Positions 1 to 7,890 of a stretch of DNA of 64,000 bases are shown here, piece after piece (position 1 is the first letter of the stretch; each line of letters starts with the position of its first letter). Position numbers and translations under genes: made by a program. The stretch is from Pedomonas sp051304405 (GTDB lineage: Bacteria > Pseudomonadota > Alphaproteobacteria > Sphingomonadales > Sphingomonadaceae), in NCBI RefSeq assembly GCF_051304405.1, contig NZ_JBPPGG010000005.1:67736-131735 (forward strand), given 5' to 3'. The notes beneath the pieces are model-generated. The model worked only from the letters and a program-made list of their open reading frames with translations, was not told where the DNA came from and ran no database searches.

Positions 1-521
1 TCCTTGCGCCTGCCGGCCTTTTCCTTTTTCCCGCCCTGGCGGGGCGAGGACGCGTCGTCGGCGTCCGCCGGTTGCTTGGGGTTGATTCGGACGAACGATT
101 CGATGGGGCAGCGGCTGCCGGAGCGGGCCATGATCATGTCCAGCCCGCCGCAGAGCTGCCGGTTGGGCGTGGTGCGGTAATAGAAGCCGTCATAGAACGA
201 CAGGCCCGGGCAGTTGTTCTGGAGGCGCATCTCGTAATAGACGTTGCCCCGCATGCGCAGGCGGATGACACGGTCGCTGCGAATGTCCGCGTCCCGTATG
301 TCGTCGATGGAGATGCACTGCACGCTCTCTTCCTCGCCGGGTGCCGGGTCCGGCTCGCGGGCGCGTTTGGGCGGCTGGGGCGGCGGATCGTCCGGCATGG
401 CCAGGTTGGCCGCCGTGCCCGGCACCTTCACCACCGGGCGCAGGTAGTTCTGCGCGTGCGCTGACGACAGGGCCATCGCATCCAGCACAACCAGAAGCGC
501 TGTAATCAAGGCAACGCGCAT
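1..521 (-). CDS. Secreted DUF6491-like protein, 3' end cut by window edge
   Basis: An open frame with no stop runs off the left edge, so the C-terminus is missing (173 codons visible). The N-terminus reads MRVALITALLVVLDAMALSSAHAQ, a typical Sec signal peptide with an AHA cleavage site. A proline-rich linker follows, then a compact region with one Cys before SIDDIRDADI, the stretch RGNVYYEMRL and a Cys-Pro-Gly-Leu motif. This arrangement resembles the DUF6491 family of small exported proteins of sphingomonads and relatives, whose function is unknown. The tail is Lys/Arg rich. The family call is by pattern only. The start was chosen because it gives the signal peptide; no strong ribosome site precedes it. 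Confidence 0.6.
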   Translation of the reverse strand, partial: MRVALITALLVVLDAMALSSAHAQNYLRPVVKVPGTAANLAMPDDPPPQPPKRAREPDPAPGEEESVQCISIDDIRDADIRSDRVIRLRMRGNVYYEMRLQNNCPGLSFYDGFYYRTTPNRQLCGGLDMIMARSGSRCPIESFVRINPKQPADADDASSPRQGGKKEKAGRRK

Positions 522-773
522 GGGATTCCGCTCAATTTCTCCTCACCTTGCCTAAGCCTCGAGTGGTGAACAAGGTGTGAACCGTAGGATGTTCCCCCCC
601 AACCGGCGAGTCGCAGTCTGCCTGCCTTGCAGGGAAGGATGCAGCGGTCGTGCCGGGGGGGATTTTTCTGCGCAAGACGAATCGCCAGGCGTGCCCGGAC
701 GCAGCCAAAGGTGTCGGCGCATCGAGCGGCGCAGCGGGACGGAAAGGTGCGGGGAGAAGACATAAGGGAGAGA

Positions 774-848
<75 letters not shown>

Positions 849-1007
849 CCATTCATGCGGGCGGCCCGTTCGACCGGGAGCCCTTCATCGGGCGCCCTCT
901 GGGCTCCGGACCGGGGCGAACCCGCGTCCCGAACTCATCGGGTGCGCGGTCTATTGCCGTCCGCGTTGCGGCTTGTCAAGAAAAGGTGGCGTCTTTTGAG
1001 GAAATTT

Positions 1008-1199
1008 ATGTCGAACAACTCAAAACAGGCTTCAGATCGTACCCGCCGGCTGGCGGAGGCGCTGCGCGCCAACCTCCGCCGCCGCAAGGAAGCGGCCCGT
1101 GCCCGCACTCTGGCGGCTCAGGAGGCCGGTTCGGACAGCGCTGATTCGACCGCCGACGTCAGCTCGGGCGAATCAGGGGAAACCCGGGTGCCGAAGTAG
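1008..1199 (+). CDS. Small basic/acidic two-part hypothetical protein (63 aa)
   Basis: A 63-residue frame starts with MSNNSKQ and is preceded by a good ribosome site (GAGGAAATTT then ATG). The N-terminal half is strongly basic (LAEALRANLRRRKEAARAR) and would form an amphipathic helix. The C-terminal half is Ser/Asp/Glu rich and probably disordered. Similar tiny proteins with an ALRANLRRRK-type helix are common in sphingomonad genomes, but I know no assigned function. Its last 82 bases overlap the 3' end of the glutathione peroxidase gene on the other strand, so the two genes converge and overlap. The Shine-Dalgarno and the biased composition support a real gene. Confidence 0.6.
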   Translation: MSNNSKQASDRTRRLAEALRANLRRRKEAARARTLAAQEAGSDSADSTADVSSGESGETRVPK

Positions 1200-1705
1200 C
1201 CGATGAGGCGGCCATCCCGGCCGATGAGGTACTTGTGGAAGTTCCACTTCGGCTCCGAGCCGGGGCCGAGGGTCTGCGCCGCCCAGCGGAACAGGGGGAT
1301 GGCCTGCTCGCCCTTCACATGCGCCTTCTCGGCCATGGGGAAGGTGATGCCGAACTTGGTCTCGCAGAACTCCTTCACCTCCTTGTTGGTGGCGAACTCC
1401 TGATCGTTGAAGTCGCCGGAGGGCACGCCGATCACGGTGAAGCCCCTGGCGGCGTACTTGTCGTGCAGCGCTTGCAGCCCCTCGTACTGGGGAGTGAAGC
1501 CGCACTTGGAGGCGGTGTTCACCACCAGCATCACCTGGCCCTTGAACCGGGACAGGGGCAGCTTCTCGCCGTCAATGGCGGTCAGGGTGAAGTCGTAGGC
1601 GGTGCGGCCGTCCGGCGCCGTCCGTGGTTCGGCGTGAACGGCGTAGTTGTAGGCGAAACCGCCGGTGAGCAGGGCGGTCACAACCGCGGTGATCTTCTTC
1701 AGCAT
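1118..1705 (-). CDS. Glutathione peroxidase family protein, exported or membrane-anchored
   Basis: A 195-residue thiol peroxidase of the GPx fold. An N-terminal hydrophobic segment (about residues 4-24, ending VHAEP) suggests export to the periplasm. The peroxidatic cysteine is Cys68 in NTASKCGFT, and the family motif WNFHKYLIGRDG lies near residue 155, with the conserved Gln and Trp regions in place. The residue at the active site is Cys, not selenocysteine, as in most bacterial homologues, which usually draw electrons from thioredoxin. Role: reduction of hydrogen and organic peroxides. The start at 1705 gives the signal peptide; reading further upstream only enters the pepP gene out of frame. 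It lies downstream of pepP in the same direction, separated by a strong palindrome. Confidence 0.9.
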   Translation of the reverse strand: MLKKITAVVTALLTGGFAYNYAVHAEPRTAPDGRTAYDFTLTAIDGEKLPLSRFKGQVMLVVNTASKCGFTPQYEGLQALHDKYAARGFTVIGVPSGDFNDQEFATNKEVKEFCETKFGITFPMAEKAHVKGEQAIPLFRWAAQTLGPGSEPKWNFHKYLIGRDGRLIGYFGTRVSPDSPELTSAVESALSEPAS

Positions 1706-1774
1706 CGTGCGTCCTCTCCCTTTCGATGCCTGAGAGGGGCGGATTATAGGGCGAAGGCCCGGGCGAGAAAGGGC

Positions 1775-1804
1775 GTTGCAGGGGGAACGGGTTCCCCCTG
1801 CAAC
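1775..1804. repeat. Intergenic palindrome, 14-bp arms (GCAGG...CCTGC family)
   Basis: Arms GTTGCAGGGGGAAC and GTTCCCCCTGCAAC are perfect inverted copies around a 2-base centre. It sits between the 3' end of pepP and the start of the peroxidase gene. There is no T-run, so it is not a standard intrinsic terminator. Its core matches palindromes at 42680, 50799 and 51001. Confidence 0.75.
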
Positions 1805-1830
1805 CGCCTGCGACAGGCCGCCTGACCGCC

Positions 1831-3615
1831 TCACACCGGGCGGGTGGCCTCGGCCAGCCAGTTCCGGGTGTCCTCGGGGACCAGCGGGGCCAGGGTCTCG
1901 ATCACGCGGCGGTGATAGGCGTTGAGCCACGCCTTCTCCTCCGGCGTGAGCAGGGCGGGCTCCACCAGCGCCAGGTCGATCGGGGCCATGGTGAGGGTCT
2001 CGAAGGCGAGCATGGGGCGCTCGTCCTCCTCCCGCCTGTCCTCGTGCACCAGCACCAGGTTCTCGATGCGGATGCCGTAGGCCCCCGGCTTGTAGTAGCC
2101 AGGCTCGTTGGAGAGGATCATGCCCGGCGTCAGCACGATGTCGTTGACCGTCTTGCCGATGCGCTGCGGCCCCTCGTGGACCGAGAGGTAGCTGCCGACG
2201 CCGTGGCCGGTGCCGTGGTCGTAGTCGAGGCCGGCCTGCCACAGCGGCAGGCGGGCCAGCACGTCCAGCTGGCGGCCGGTGGTGCCGGCGGGGAAGCGGG
2301 CGGTGGCCAGCGCGATGTGGCCCTTGAGCACGCGGGTGAAACGCTCGCGCTCCTCGCTGCCGGCCGCGCCGACGGCAACGGTGCGGGTCACGTCCGTGGT
2401 GCCGTCGAGGTACTGGCCGCCCGAGTCGATGAGGAACAGCTCGCCCACCTTCAGCGGCCGGTTGGTCTCGGGGGTCGAGCGGTAGTGGATGATCGCCCCG
2501 TTCGGGCCCGCGCCGGTGATGGCGGGGAAGCTCTCCTCACGGAACAGGTTGGCCTCCTGTCGCAGCGACAGCAGCTTGGCGTCGGCGTCCAGCTCCGTGA
2601 CCGTGCCCTTGGGCGCTTCCACGTGCAGCCAGTGAAGGAAGCGGGACAGGGCCGCACCGTCGCGCACGTGGGCGGCGCGGGTGCCCGCGATCTCCACCGG
2701 GTTCTTGATCGCCTTGGGCATGACGCAGGGGTCGCGGCCTTCGATGATCGTGGCCCCGGCCGCCTGCAGGCGGCTGAACACGGCAAAGACGGTGCTGTCC
2801 GGGTCCACCAGCACGCGGGAGCCGGCCGCGCCCAGTTCATCCAGACGCTGGGCGAAGCGCTCGCGCGGGAGGATGGTGACGGAGCCGTTCAGCGCCTCGG
2901 CGAGGGCGGGCGTCACCTTCTCGGGCTCGGTGAACAGCTCGGCGCGGCCGTCGGCAAAGGCGAGGGCAAAGGCGCGGGGGACGGGGGTGCAGGTCACGTC
3001 CGTGCCGCGGATGTTGAGCAGCCAGGCAACGGAATCGAGCGCGGCGATCACGGCGACGTCGGCCCCCGCGCTGGCGATGGCCTGGCCGGTGGCGGCCAGC
3101 TTTTCCTCAAGGCTCACGCCGGTGTAGGTGATATCGTGCAGCTGGATCGGGGCCAGCGAGGGCGACGGCTGGTCGGTCCAGACGGCATCGACCGGGTTGC
3201 TGTCCACCTCCACCAGCGCCGCGCCTTTCTTCTCCAGCGTGCGCCGGGTCGCCTCCACCCACGCCCGGGTGTGATACCACGGGTCGAAGCCGATCTTCTG
3301 GCCCGCGCCGACGCGCTCGCCGAGCCACTGAGTCGGGGAGGTCTCCAGCGTGCTCTGGTATTCATAGAGGCTGCCGTCCACCTGGGCGCGCACCTGAAGC
3401 GTGTAGCGGCCGTCCACGAACACGGCGGCGCTGTCCTCCAGCACCACGGCGGAGCCGGCCGACCCGCTGAAACCCGTCAGCCAGTGGAGGCGCTTGGCGT
3501 AATCACCCACATATTCGCTCATGTGCTCGTCGGTGAGGGGGATGACGAAGCCCGTGAGCCCGCGCTTGGTCAATTCCGCGCGCAGCGCGGACAAGCGTTC
3601 TCTTGCATTCGACAT
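1831..3615 (-). CDS. pepP: Xaa-Pro aminopeptidase P (M24B family)
   Basis: A 594-residue cytosolic metallopeptidase that removes the N-terminal residue from peptides with proline at position two. The length and layout match the long three-domain aminopeptidase P class: two creatinase-like N-terminal domains (about 1-310), then the pita-bread catalytic domain. Metal-binding residues are visible in LIDSGGQYLDGTTDVTRT (two Asp), GTGHGVGSYLSVHE (His), ILSNEPGYY (Glu) and AFETLTMAPID (Glu). The start at 3615 (MSNARERL) was preferred over an upstream ATG at 3648 because AAAGGA sits about seven bases before it. It is divergent from the oligopeptidase B gene, so two peptidases of complementary specificity share an upstream region. 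Confidence 0.93.
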   Translation of the reverse strand: MSNARERLSALRAELTKRGLTGFVIPLTDEHMSEYVGDYAKRLHWLTGFSGSAGSAVVLEDSAAVFVDGRYTLQVRAQVDGSLYEYQSTLETSPTQWLGERVGAGQKIGFDPWYHTRAWVEATRRTLEKKGAALVEVDSNPVDAVWTDQPSPSLAPIQLHDITYTGVSLEEKLAATGQAIASAGADVAVIAALDSVAWLLNIRGTDVTCTPVPRAFALAFADGRAELFTEPEKVTPALAEALNGSVTILPRERFAQRLDELGAAGSRVLVDPDSTVFAVFSRLQAAGATIIEGRDPCVMPKAIKNPVEIAGTRAAHVRDGAALSRFLHWLHVEAPKGTVTELDADAKLLSLRQEANLFREESFPAITGAGPNGAIIHYRSTPETNRPLKVGELFLIDSGGQYLDGTTDVTRTVAVGAAGSEERERFTRVLKGHIALATARFPAGTTGRQLDVLARLPLWQAGLDYDHGTGHGVGSYLSVHEGPQRIGKTVNDIVLTPGMILSNEPGYYKPGAYGIRIENLVLVHEDRREEDERPMLAFETLTMAPIDLALVEPALLTPEEKAWLNAYHRRVIETLAPLVPEDTRNWLAEATRPV

Positions 3616-3728
3616 GACGAAATCCTTTTTGGTGGTTACCTTTTCCATAAGACGCGGGTGTGCCTCTCACAAGGGAGCGCGCCGGTTGCGTCCTCCGAGA
3701 ACAAGGATAATTGACGGGGGGAGACCGC

Positions 3729-5912
3729 ATGAATCGTTGTGTTTGGCTGGGTGCCCTGGTGGCGCTTGCAGCCGGCTGCGCCCATGCGCAGCCACCATTG
3801 CAGGAAAGGACCGGACGCATGACCACTGCCTCGCAAGCCGCGACGGACGCCGCCCGCTGGCCGGAGCCGCCGCGCGCGCCGCAGAAGCCCTACAGCTACA
3901 AGCGTCACGGCTACACCATCGAGGACCCCTGGCACTGGCTGAAGGATGAGGACTATCCCGAGGTCAACGACCCGGAGGTGCTGGACTACCTCAAGGCGGA
4001 AAACGCCTACTTCGAGGCGGTGATGGCGCCGCACAAGCCGCTCATCGAGAAGATCTACGAGGAGATGAAGGCCCGCCTGAAGGAGGACGACTACAGCGTC
4101 CCCGCCAGGGACGGCGCGTGGGAGTACTGGTGGCAGTTCCAGCCGGGTGCGCAGTACCGCGACTGGTATCGCCGGCCCGTCGCGGGCGGCGAGGCGGAGC
4201 TGCTGCTGAGCGAGCCGCAGCTGGCCGAGGGGCTGGAGTATTTCCGCCTCGGCACGCTGGAGGTGAGCCCCAACGGCAGGCTGATGGCCTATTCGGCCGA
4301 CACCAACGGCTCGGAGCGATTCACCCTCAAGGTGCGGGATCTGGACGCCCGGGCCGATCTGGACGTGGAGATTCCCGGCACCATCGGCGACGTGGTCTGG
4401 GATGCGGCCTCGGAGGGCTTCTTCTACACGCTGGTCAACGAGAACTGGCGGCCCTACGTGGTGAAGTATCACCGCCTCGGCACGCCGGTGGCGCAGGATG
4501 CGGTGGTCTACGAGGAGGCGGACGGCGGCTTCTTCATCGACATCAGCCACACCCAGAGCCGCCGCTTCCTGGTGGTCTCGACGGCGGACCACGTCACCTC
4601 CGAGGTGCGGCTGGTGCCGCTGGCCGACCCGCTGGCGAAGCCGCTGCTGGTCTCGCCCCGGCAGACGGGGCGGGAGTATGACGTCGATGAGCGCGAGGGC
4701 ACGCTCTACATCCGCACCAACGACACGCATAAGAACTTCCGTGTCGTCACCGCCCGGCTGGACAACCCGGGCGCGTGGGAGGAGCTGATCCCCGGCTCGG
4801 ACGAGCATTACATCCGCGACCTCATCTCCTTCCGCAATGCGCTGGTGATCGAGGAGCGGGTGAACGGCCTCGACCAGATCCGCATGCGCGACTACGGGGG
4901 CGGCGAGCACTACGTCTCGTTCCCCGAGCCGGTCTATACCGTCTCGGTCGACGAGAACCGGGAATACGAGGTGACGGCGCTGCGCCTGCGCTACGAGTCG
5001 ATGGTGACGCCGCGCACCACCTTTGATTACGACCTCTCCCGGCGCGAGCTTGTCACCCGCAAGGTGCAGGAGATCCCGAGCGGCTACGACCCGCGCCAGT
5101 ACGAGACGGTCCGCATCATGGCCCCCGCCCGGGATGGCGCGCAGATCCCCGTCTCCATTGTCTACAAGAAAGGGTTCCGGCGCGACGGCTCCCAGCCGCT
5201 GCACCTCTATGCCTACGGCGCCTATGGCCTCGCCACGCCGCCGAACTTCTCGACCGTCCGGCTGTCGCTGCTGGACCGGGGCTTCGCCTACGCCATCGCC
5301 CACATCCGCGGCGGCGACGAGATGGGCTACCAGTGGTATCTCGACGGCAAGCTGGACAAGCGCCAGAACACCTTCAACGACTTCGTCGATGCGGCCCGGG
5401 CGCTCATCCAGCAGGGCTATGCCTCGGCGGGGAACATCTCCATCTCCGGCGGTTCGGCGGGCGGCGAGCTGATGGGCGCGGTCACCAACATGAACCCGGA
5501 GCTGTGGCGGGCGGTGGTGGCGCACGTGCCGTTTGTCGACGTGCTCAACACCATGCAGGACGAGAGCCTGCCGCTGACGCCGATGGAGTGGCCGGAGTGG
5601 GGCAATCCGATCACGGACAAGACGGCGTTCGAGACCATCCGCGCTTACAGCCCCTACGACAACGTGGAGGCCAAGAACTACCCGCCGCTGCTCATCACCG
5701 GCGGTCTCAACGACCCGCGCGTGACCTACTGGGAGCCGGCCAAGTGGGCAGCGAGGTTACGCGCGACCAAGACCGACGACAACCTGTTGCTGCTCAAGAT
5801 CAACATGGGGGCCGGCCACGGCGGCAAGTCCGGCCGCTTCGCCAGCCTTTATGAGGATGCGGAGGAATACGTCTTCATCCTCAAGGCGTTTGGGATGGCG
5901 GACGCCGAATAG
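3729..5912 (+). CDS. ptrB: Oligopeptidase B / S9A prolyl-oligopeptidase family, lipoprotein signal
   Basis: A 727-residue serine peptidase. Residues about 1-17 (MNRCVWLGALVALAAGC) form a lipoprotein-type signal with an LAAGC lipobox, so the enzyme is probably anchored in the envelope. The beta-propeller domain covers roughly 100-440 and the alpha/beta hydrolase domain the rest. The triad reads Ser576 in GGSAGGELMG, Asp662 in GGLNDPRV and His697 in GAGHGGKSG. The flanking stretch VPFVDVLNTM...PLTPMEWPEWGNP is diagnostic of oligopeptidase B (cleavage after basic residues). Start: ATG 3729 has GGGGGAG upstream; a TTG at 3711 is an in-frame alternative that would spoil the signal. Next downstream is a thioesterase gene, across a hairpin. 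Confidence 0.92.
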   Translation: MNRCVWLGALVALAAGCAHAQPPLQERTGRMTTASQAATDAARWPEPPRAPQKPYSYKRHGYTIEDPWHWLKDEDYPEVNDPEVLDYLKAENAYFEAVMAPHKPLIEKIYEEMKARLKEDDYSVPARDGAWEYWWQFQPGAQYRDWYRRPVAGGEAELLLSEPQLAEGLEYFRLGTLEVSPNGRLMAYSADTNGSERFTLKVRDLDARADLDVEIPGTIGDVVWDAASEGFFYTLVNENWRPYVVKYHRLGTPVAQDAVVYEEADGGFFIDISHTQSRRFLVVSTADHVTSEVRLVPLADPLAKPLLVSPRQTGREYDVDEREGTLYIRTNDTHKNFRVVTARLDNPGAWEELIPGSDEHYIRDLISFRNALVIEERVNGLDQIRMRDYGGGEHYVSFPEPVYTVSVDENREYEVTALRLRYESMVTPRTTFDYDLSRRELVTRKVQEIPSGYDPRQYETVRIMAPARDGAQIPVSIVYKKGFRRDGSQPLHLYAYGAYGLATPPNFSTVRLSLLDRGFAYAIAHIRGGDEMGYQWYLDGKLDKRQNTFNDFVDAARALIQQGYASAGNISISGGSAGGELMGAVTNMNPELWRAVVAHVPFVDVLNTMQDESLPLTPMEWPEWGNPITDKTAFETIRAYSPYDNVEAKNYPPLLITGGLNDPRVTYWEPAKWAARLRATKTDDNLLLLKINMGAGHGGKSGRFASLYEDAEEYVFILKAFGMADAE

Positions 5913-5925
5913 GCCGGCGGCCCTT

Positions 5926-5957
5926 GCGCCGCCCCGGCCGTACCGCCGGGGCGGCGC
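5926..5957. other. 13-bp GC hairpin between ptrB and the thioesterase gene
   Basis: GCGCCGCCCCGGC and GCCGGGGCGGCGC form a perfect 13-bp stem with a 6-base loop. No T-tract follows, so it may act as an mRNA stabiliser or attenuator rather than a terminator. It lies directly before the ribosome site of the next gene. Confidence 0.6.
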
Positions 5958-5979
5958 CCGTCTGCAAGAGGGGGAATTC

Positions 5980-6390
5980 ATGGCCCAGACCTATGAAGTG
6001 CCGCTCGCCGTGCAGCCGGAGGACATCGACGAGCAGGGGCACGTCAACAACGTGGTCTACCTGCGCTGGGTGCAGGAGGCCGCCTCGGCCCACTGGACGG
6101 CGCTCGCCACGCCCGAGGAGCTGGCGCGGTGGATGTGGGTCGTGAAGCGCCATGAAATCGACTATTGCGCGCCCGCCTTGCCCGGTGACGTGCTGGTGGC
6201 GCGCACCTGGCTGGGCGAGACCCGGGGCGCGCGCTTCGACCGCTACGTGGAGATTCTGCGCGGCACGGACAACCAGCTGCTCGCCCGGGCGAAGACGACC
6301 TGGGTCATCCTCGACGCCGCGACCCAGCGGGTTGCCCGCGTGCCGCCCGAATTTGTTGCCCGCTTCCGGGACAACGAGCGGCCGGCGTGA
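5980..6390 (+). CDS. Acyl-CoA thioesterase, 4-hydroxybenzoyl-CoA thioesterase-like hotdog fold
   Basis: A 136-residue single hotdog domain. The signature DIDEQGHVNNVVYLRWVQEA carries the Asp and His-x-Asn residues typical of the 4HBT/FadM/YbgC class, and the second half has RFDRYVEIL and LLARAKTTWVILD strands. The expected reaction is hydrolysis of an acyl- or aroyl-CoA thioester; the substrate cannot be read from the sequence. The start at 5980 is preceded by GAGGGGGAATTC, a strong ribosome site, and longer frames upstream lie within the hairpin region. It follows ptrB in the same direction and may be read through from it. Confidence 0.88.
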   Translation: MAQTYEVPLAVQPEDIDEQGHVNNVVYLRWVQEAASAHWTALATPEELARWMWVVKRHEIDYCAPALPGDVLVARTWLGETRGARFDRYVEILRGTDNQLLARAKTTWVILDAATQRVARVPPEFVARFRDNERPA

Positions 6391-6432
6391 CCGACCGGCC
6401 GCCCCGCCCGGCTTGCTCCGCCCGCAGGGCCG

Positions 6433-7359
6433 TCAGCAGGCGCCGCAGGCCTTCTCCCAGGGCGGGGATTCGCCCCACAGCCCTTTGAGGAAGTCCACCA
6501 GACGGCGCACCTTGGCCGAGACGTGCCGGTTGGGCGGATAGACCGCATAGATGCCGAACGGCGGCCCGGCGTATTCCTTCAGAATCGGCACGAGGCGGCC
6601 CTGGCGGATGTCCTCGGCGGCGAGGAAGCTCGGCCCGGCGATGATGCCGTCGCCCTTCACCGCCGCCGCGCGCAGCACCTCGCCGTTGTTGGCGATGATG
6701 CGCCCCGATACGGCGATCTGGATCGGCTCGCCGTTTTCCGGGTCGCGGAAGGTCCATTCCTGCGCCGGGCCCAGGTTGGAATAGCGCAGGCAGTGGTGTT
6801 GCAGCAGATCGCGCGGATGCCGGGGCTCGCCGTGCCGCTTGAGATACTCCGGCGAGGCGCAGGTGATGGTGCGCGCGGACCCCAGTTTCACGGCGATGAG
6901 GTTGGAGTCCTTCAACCGCCGGGAAATGCGGATGGCAAGGTCGAAGCCTTCCTCGACGATATCCACCACCCGGTCGTTGAGGGTGAGTTCGAGCGAGACT
7001 TCCGGGTACTGCTCCATGAAGTCCGAGAGCGGCCAGCCCAGATTCATCACGGAGAAGGTGACAGGCGCCGACACCCGCAACAGGCCGCGCGGACACCGCG
7101 CCCCTGACGAGACCACCTGCTCCGTGTCTTCCACCTGCTCAAGAATGGAGACGCAGCGCTCGTAATAGGCCTGGCCCACTTCCGTCAGGGACATCTGCCG
7201 CGTCGTGCGGTTGAGCAGCTGCGCGCCCAGCCGGTCCTCCAGCTCCGCCACGGCTTTCGAGACGACGGACTTGGACACGCCAAGCTGGCGGGCGGCGCCG
7301 GAGAAGCTCTTCGCCACCACGACCCGCACGAACATCTCCATTGCGGTCAGTCGATCCAT
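6433..7359 (-). CDS. LysR-family transcriptional regulator
   Basis: A 308-residue protein with an N-terminal winged helix-turn-helix (about residues 5-63: FSGAARQLGVSKSVVSKAVAELEDRLGAQLLNRTTR) and a C-terminal LysR substrate-binding domain (about 90-300). It resembles the DhcR/PA2220-like subgroup that often begins MDRLTAMEMFVRV. The start at 7359 has AGGAG eight bases upstream. It faces away from the small gene at 7548, and the 188-bp space between them could hold its operator, but I saw no clear T-N11-A site to name. The effector is unknown. Its end converges on the thioesterase gene. Confidence 0.92.
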   Translation of the reverse strand: MDRLTAMEMFVRVVVAKSFSGAARQLGVSKSVVSKAVAELEDRLGAQLLNRTTRQMSLTEVGQAYYERCVSILEQVEDTEQVVSSGARCPRGLLRVSAPVTFSVMNLGWPLSDFMEQYPEVSLELTLNDRVVDIVEEGFDLAIRISRRLKDSNLIAVKLGSARTITCASPEYLKRHGEPRHPRDLLQHHCLRYSNLGPAQEWTFRDPENGEPIQIAVSGRIIANNGEVLRAAAVKGDGIIAGPSFLAAEDIRQGRLVPILKEYAGPPFGIYAVYPPNRHVSAKVRRLVDFLKGLWGESPPWEKACGAC

Positions 7360-7547
7360 AGTCACCGCTCCTGCAATTTCTGCCGCGCCCCCGGCGCGGA
7401 ACAGGGCAGTTTTGGCCGACCCTGCCGGAACGCGCAATCCAATAGTCTGAATTTGCAACAAATCTGATCTGGCATGGCGTTTGCGTTGCCTTTGGCGGCG
7501 GTCGCGTGGCGGTCGGCCGAGGGCTGGGTAGCGGAGAAGGCGTCCCG

Positions 7548-7802
7548 ATGATGGTTGAGCAGGCTTGGGTGATTGAGCAGGACATGGGCGCGGGCGTCTA
7601 CGCGCAGAATCCGCTGGTCCAGCACGTGGCGCGCACCCTGCGCCGCGACCTGGGAGAGCGCGCCGTGCCCGCGGCCCATCGCGCCATCGAGAAGATGCGC
7701 GCGGCCAGCGACGCGGTTGGCCTGTCGCTCTGGCTGGCGATCCATGCCCGCATTGTCGAGGAGGAAGGGCTCACCCTTCCCGAGGGTGTGGCGGTGCATT
7801 GA
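7548..7802 (+). CDS. Small helical hypothetical protein, DUF6961-like
   Basis: An 84-residue frame starting at tandem ATG codons after GGAGAAGG. The sequence is alpha-helical: NPLVQHVARTLRRDLGERAVPAAHRAIEKMRAASDAVGLSLWLAIHARI. The pattern of a helix with Ala-Ile plus a following SxWLxIHxRI helix recalls short sphingomonad proteins of the DUF6961 type. No function is known and the family assignment is tentative. It is divergent from the LysR gene and 88 bp upstream of the FAD-linked dehydrogenase, so it may be a LysR target. Confidence 0.55.
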   Translation: MMVEQAWVIEQDMGAGVYAQNPLVQHVARTLRRDLGERAVPAAHRAIEKMRAASDAVGLSLWLAIHARIVEEEGLTLPEGVAVH

Positions 7803-7890
7803 CGCCGCCGTCGGCTCTTGCGATTTGACGCGCCCCGTCCCGGGTGCCCTGTGCTAAACAGGCGCAAACCGGCAAGGGAGCGAGGCAGGC

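Noticed and set aside
1118..2242. A longer version of the peroxidase frame reaching into pepP
   Set aside because: The extra N-terminal part is pepP read out of frame; the true start at 1705 gives a signal peptide.
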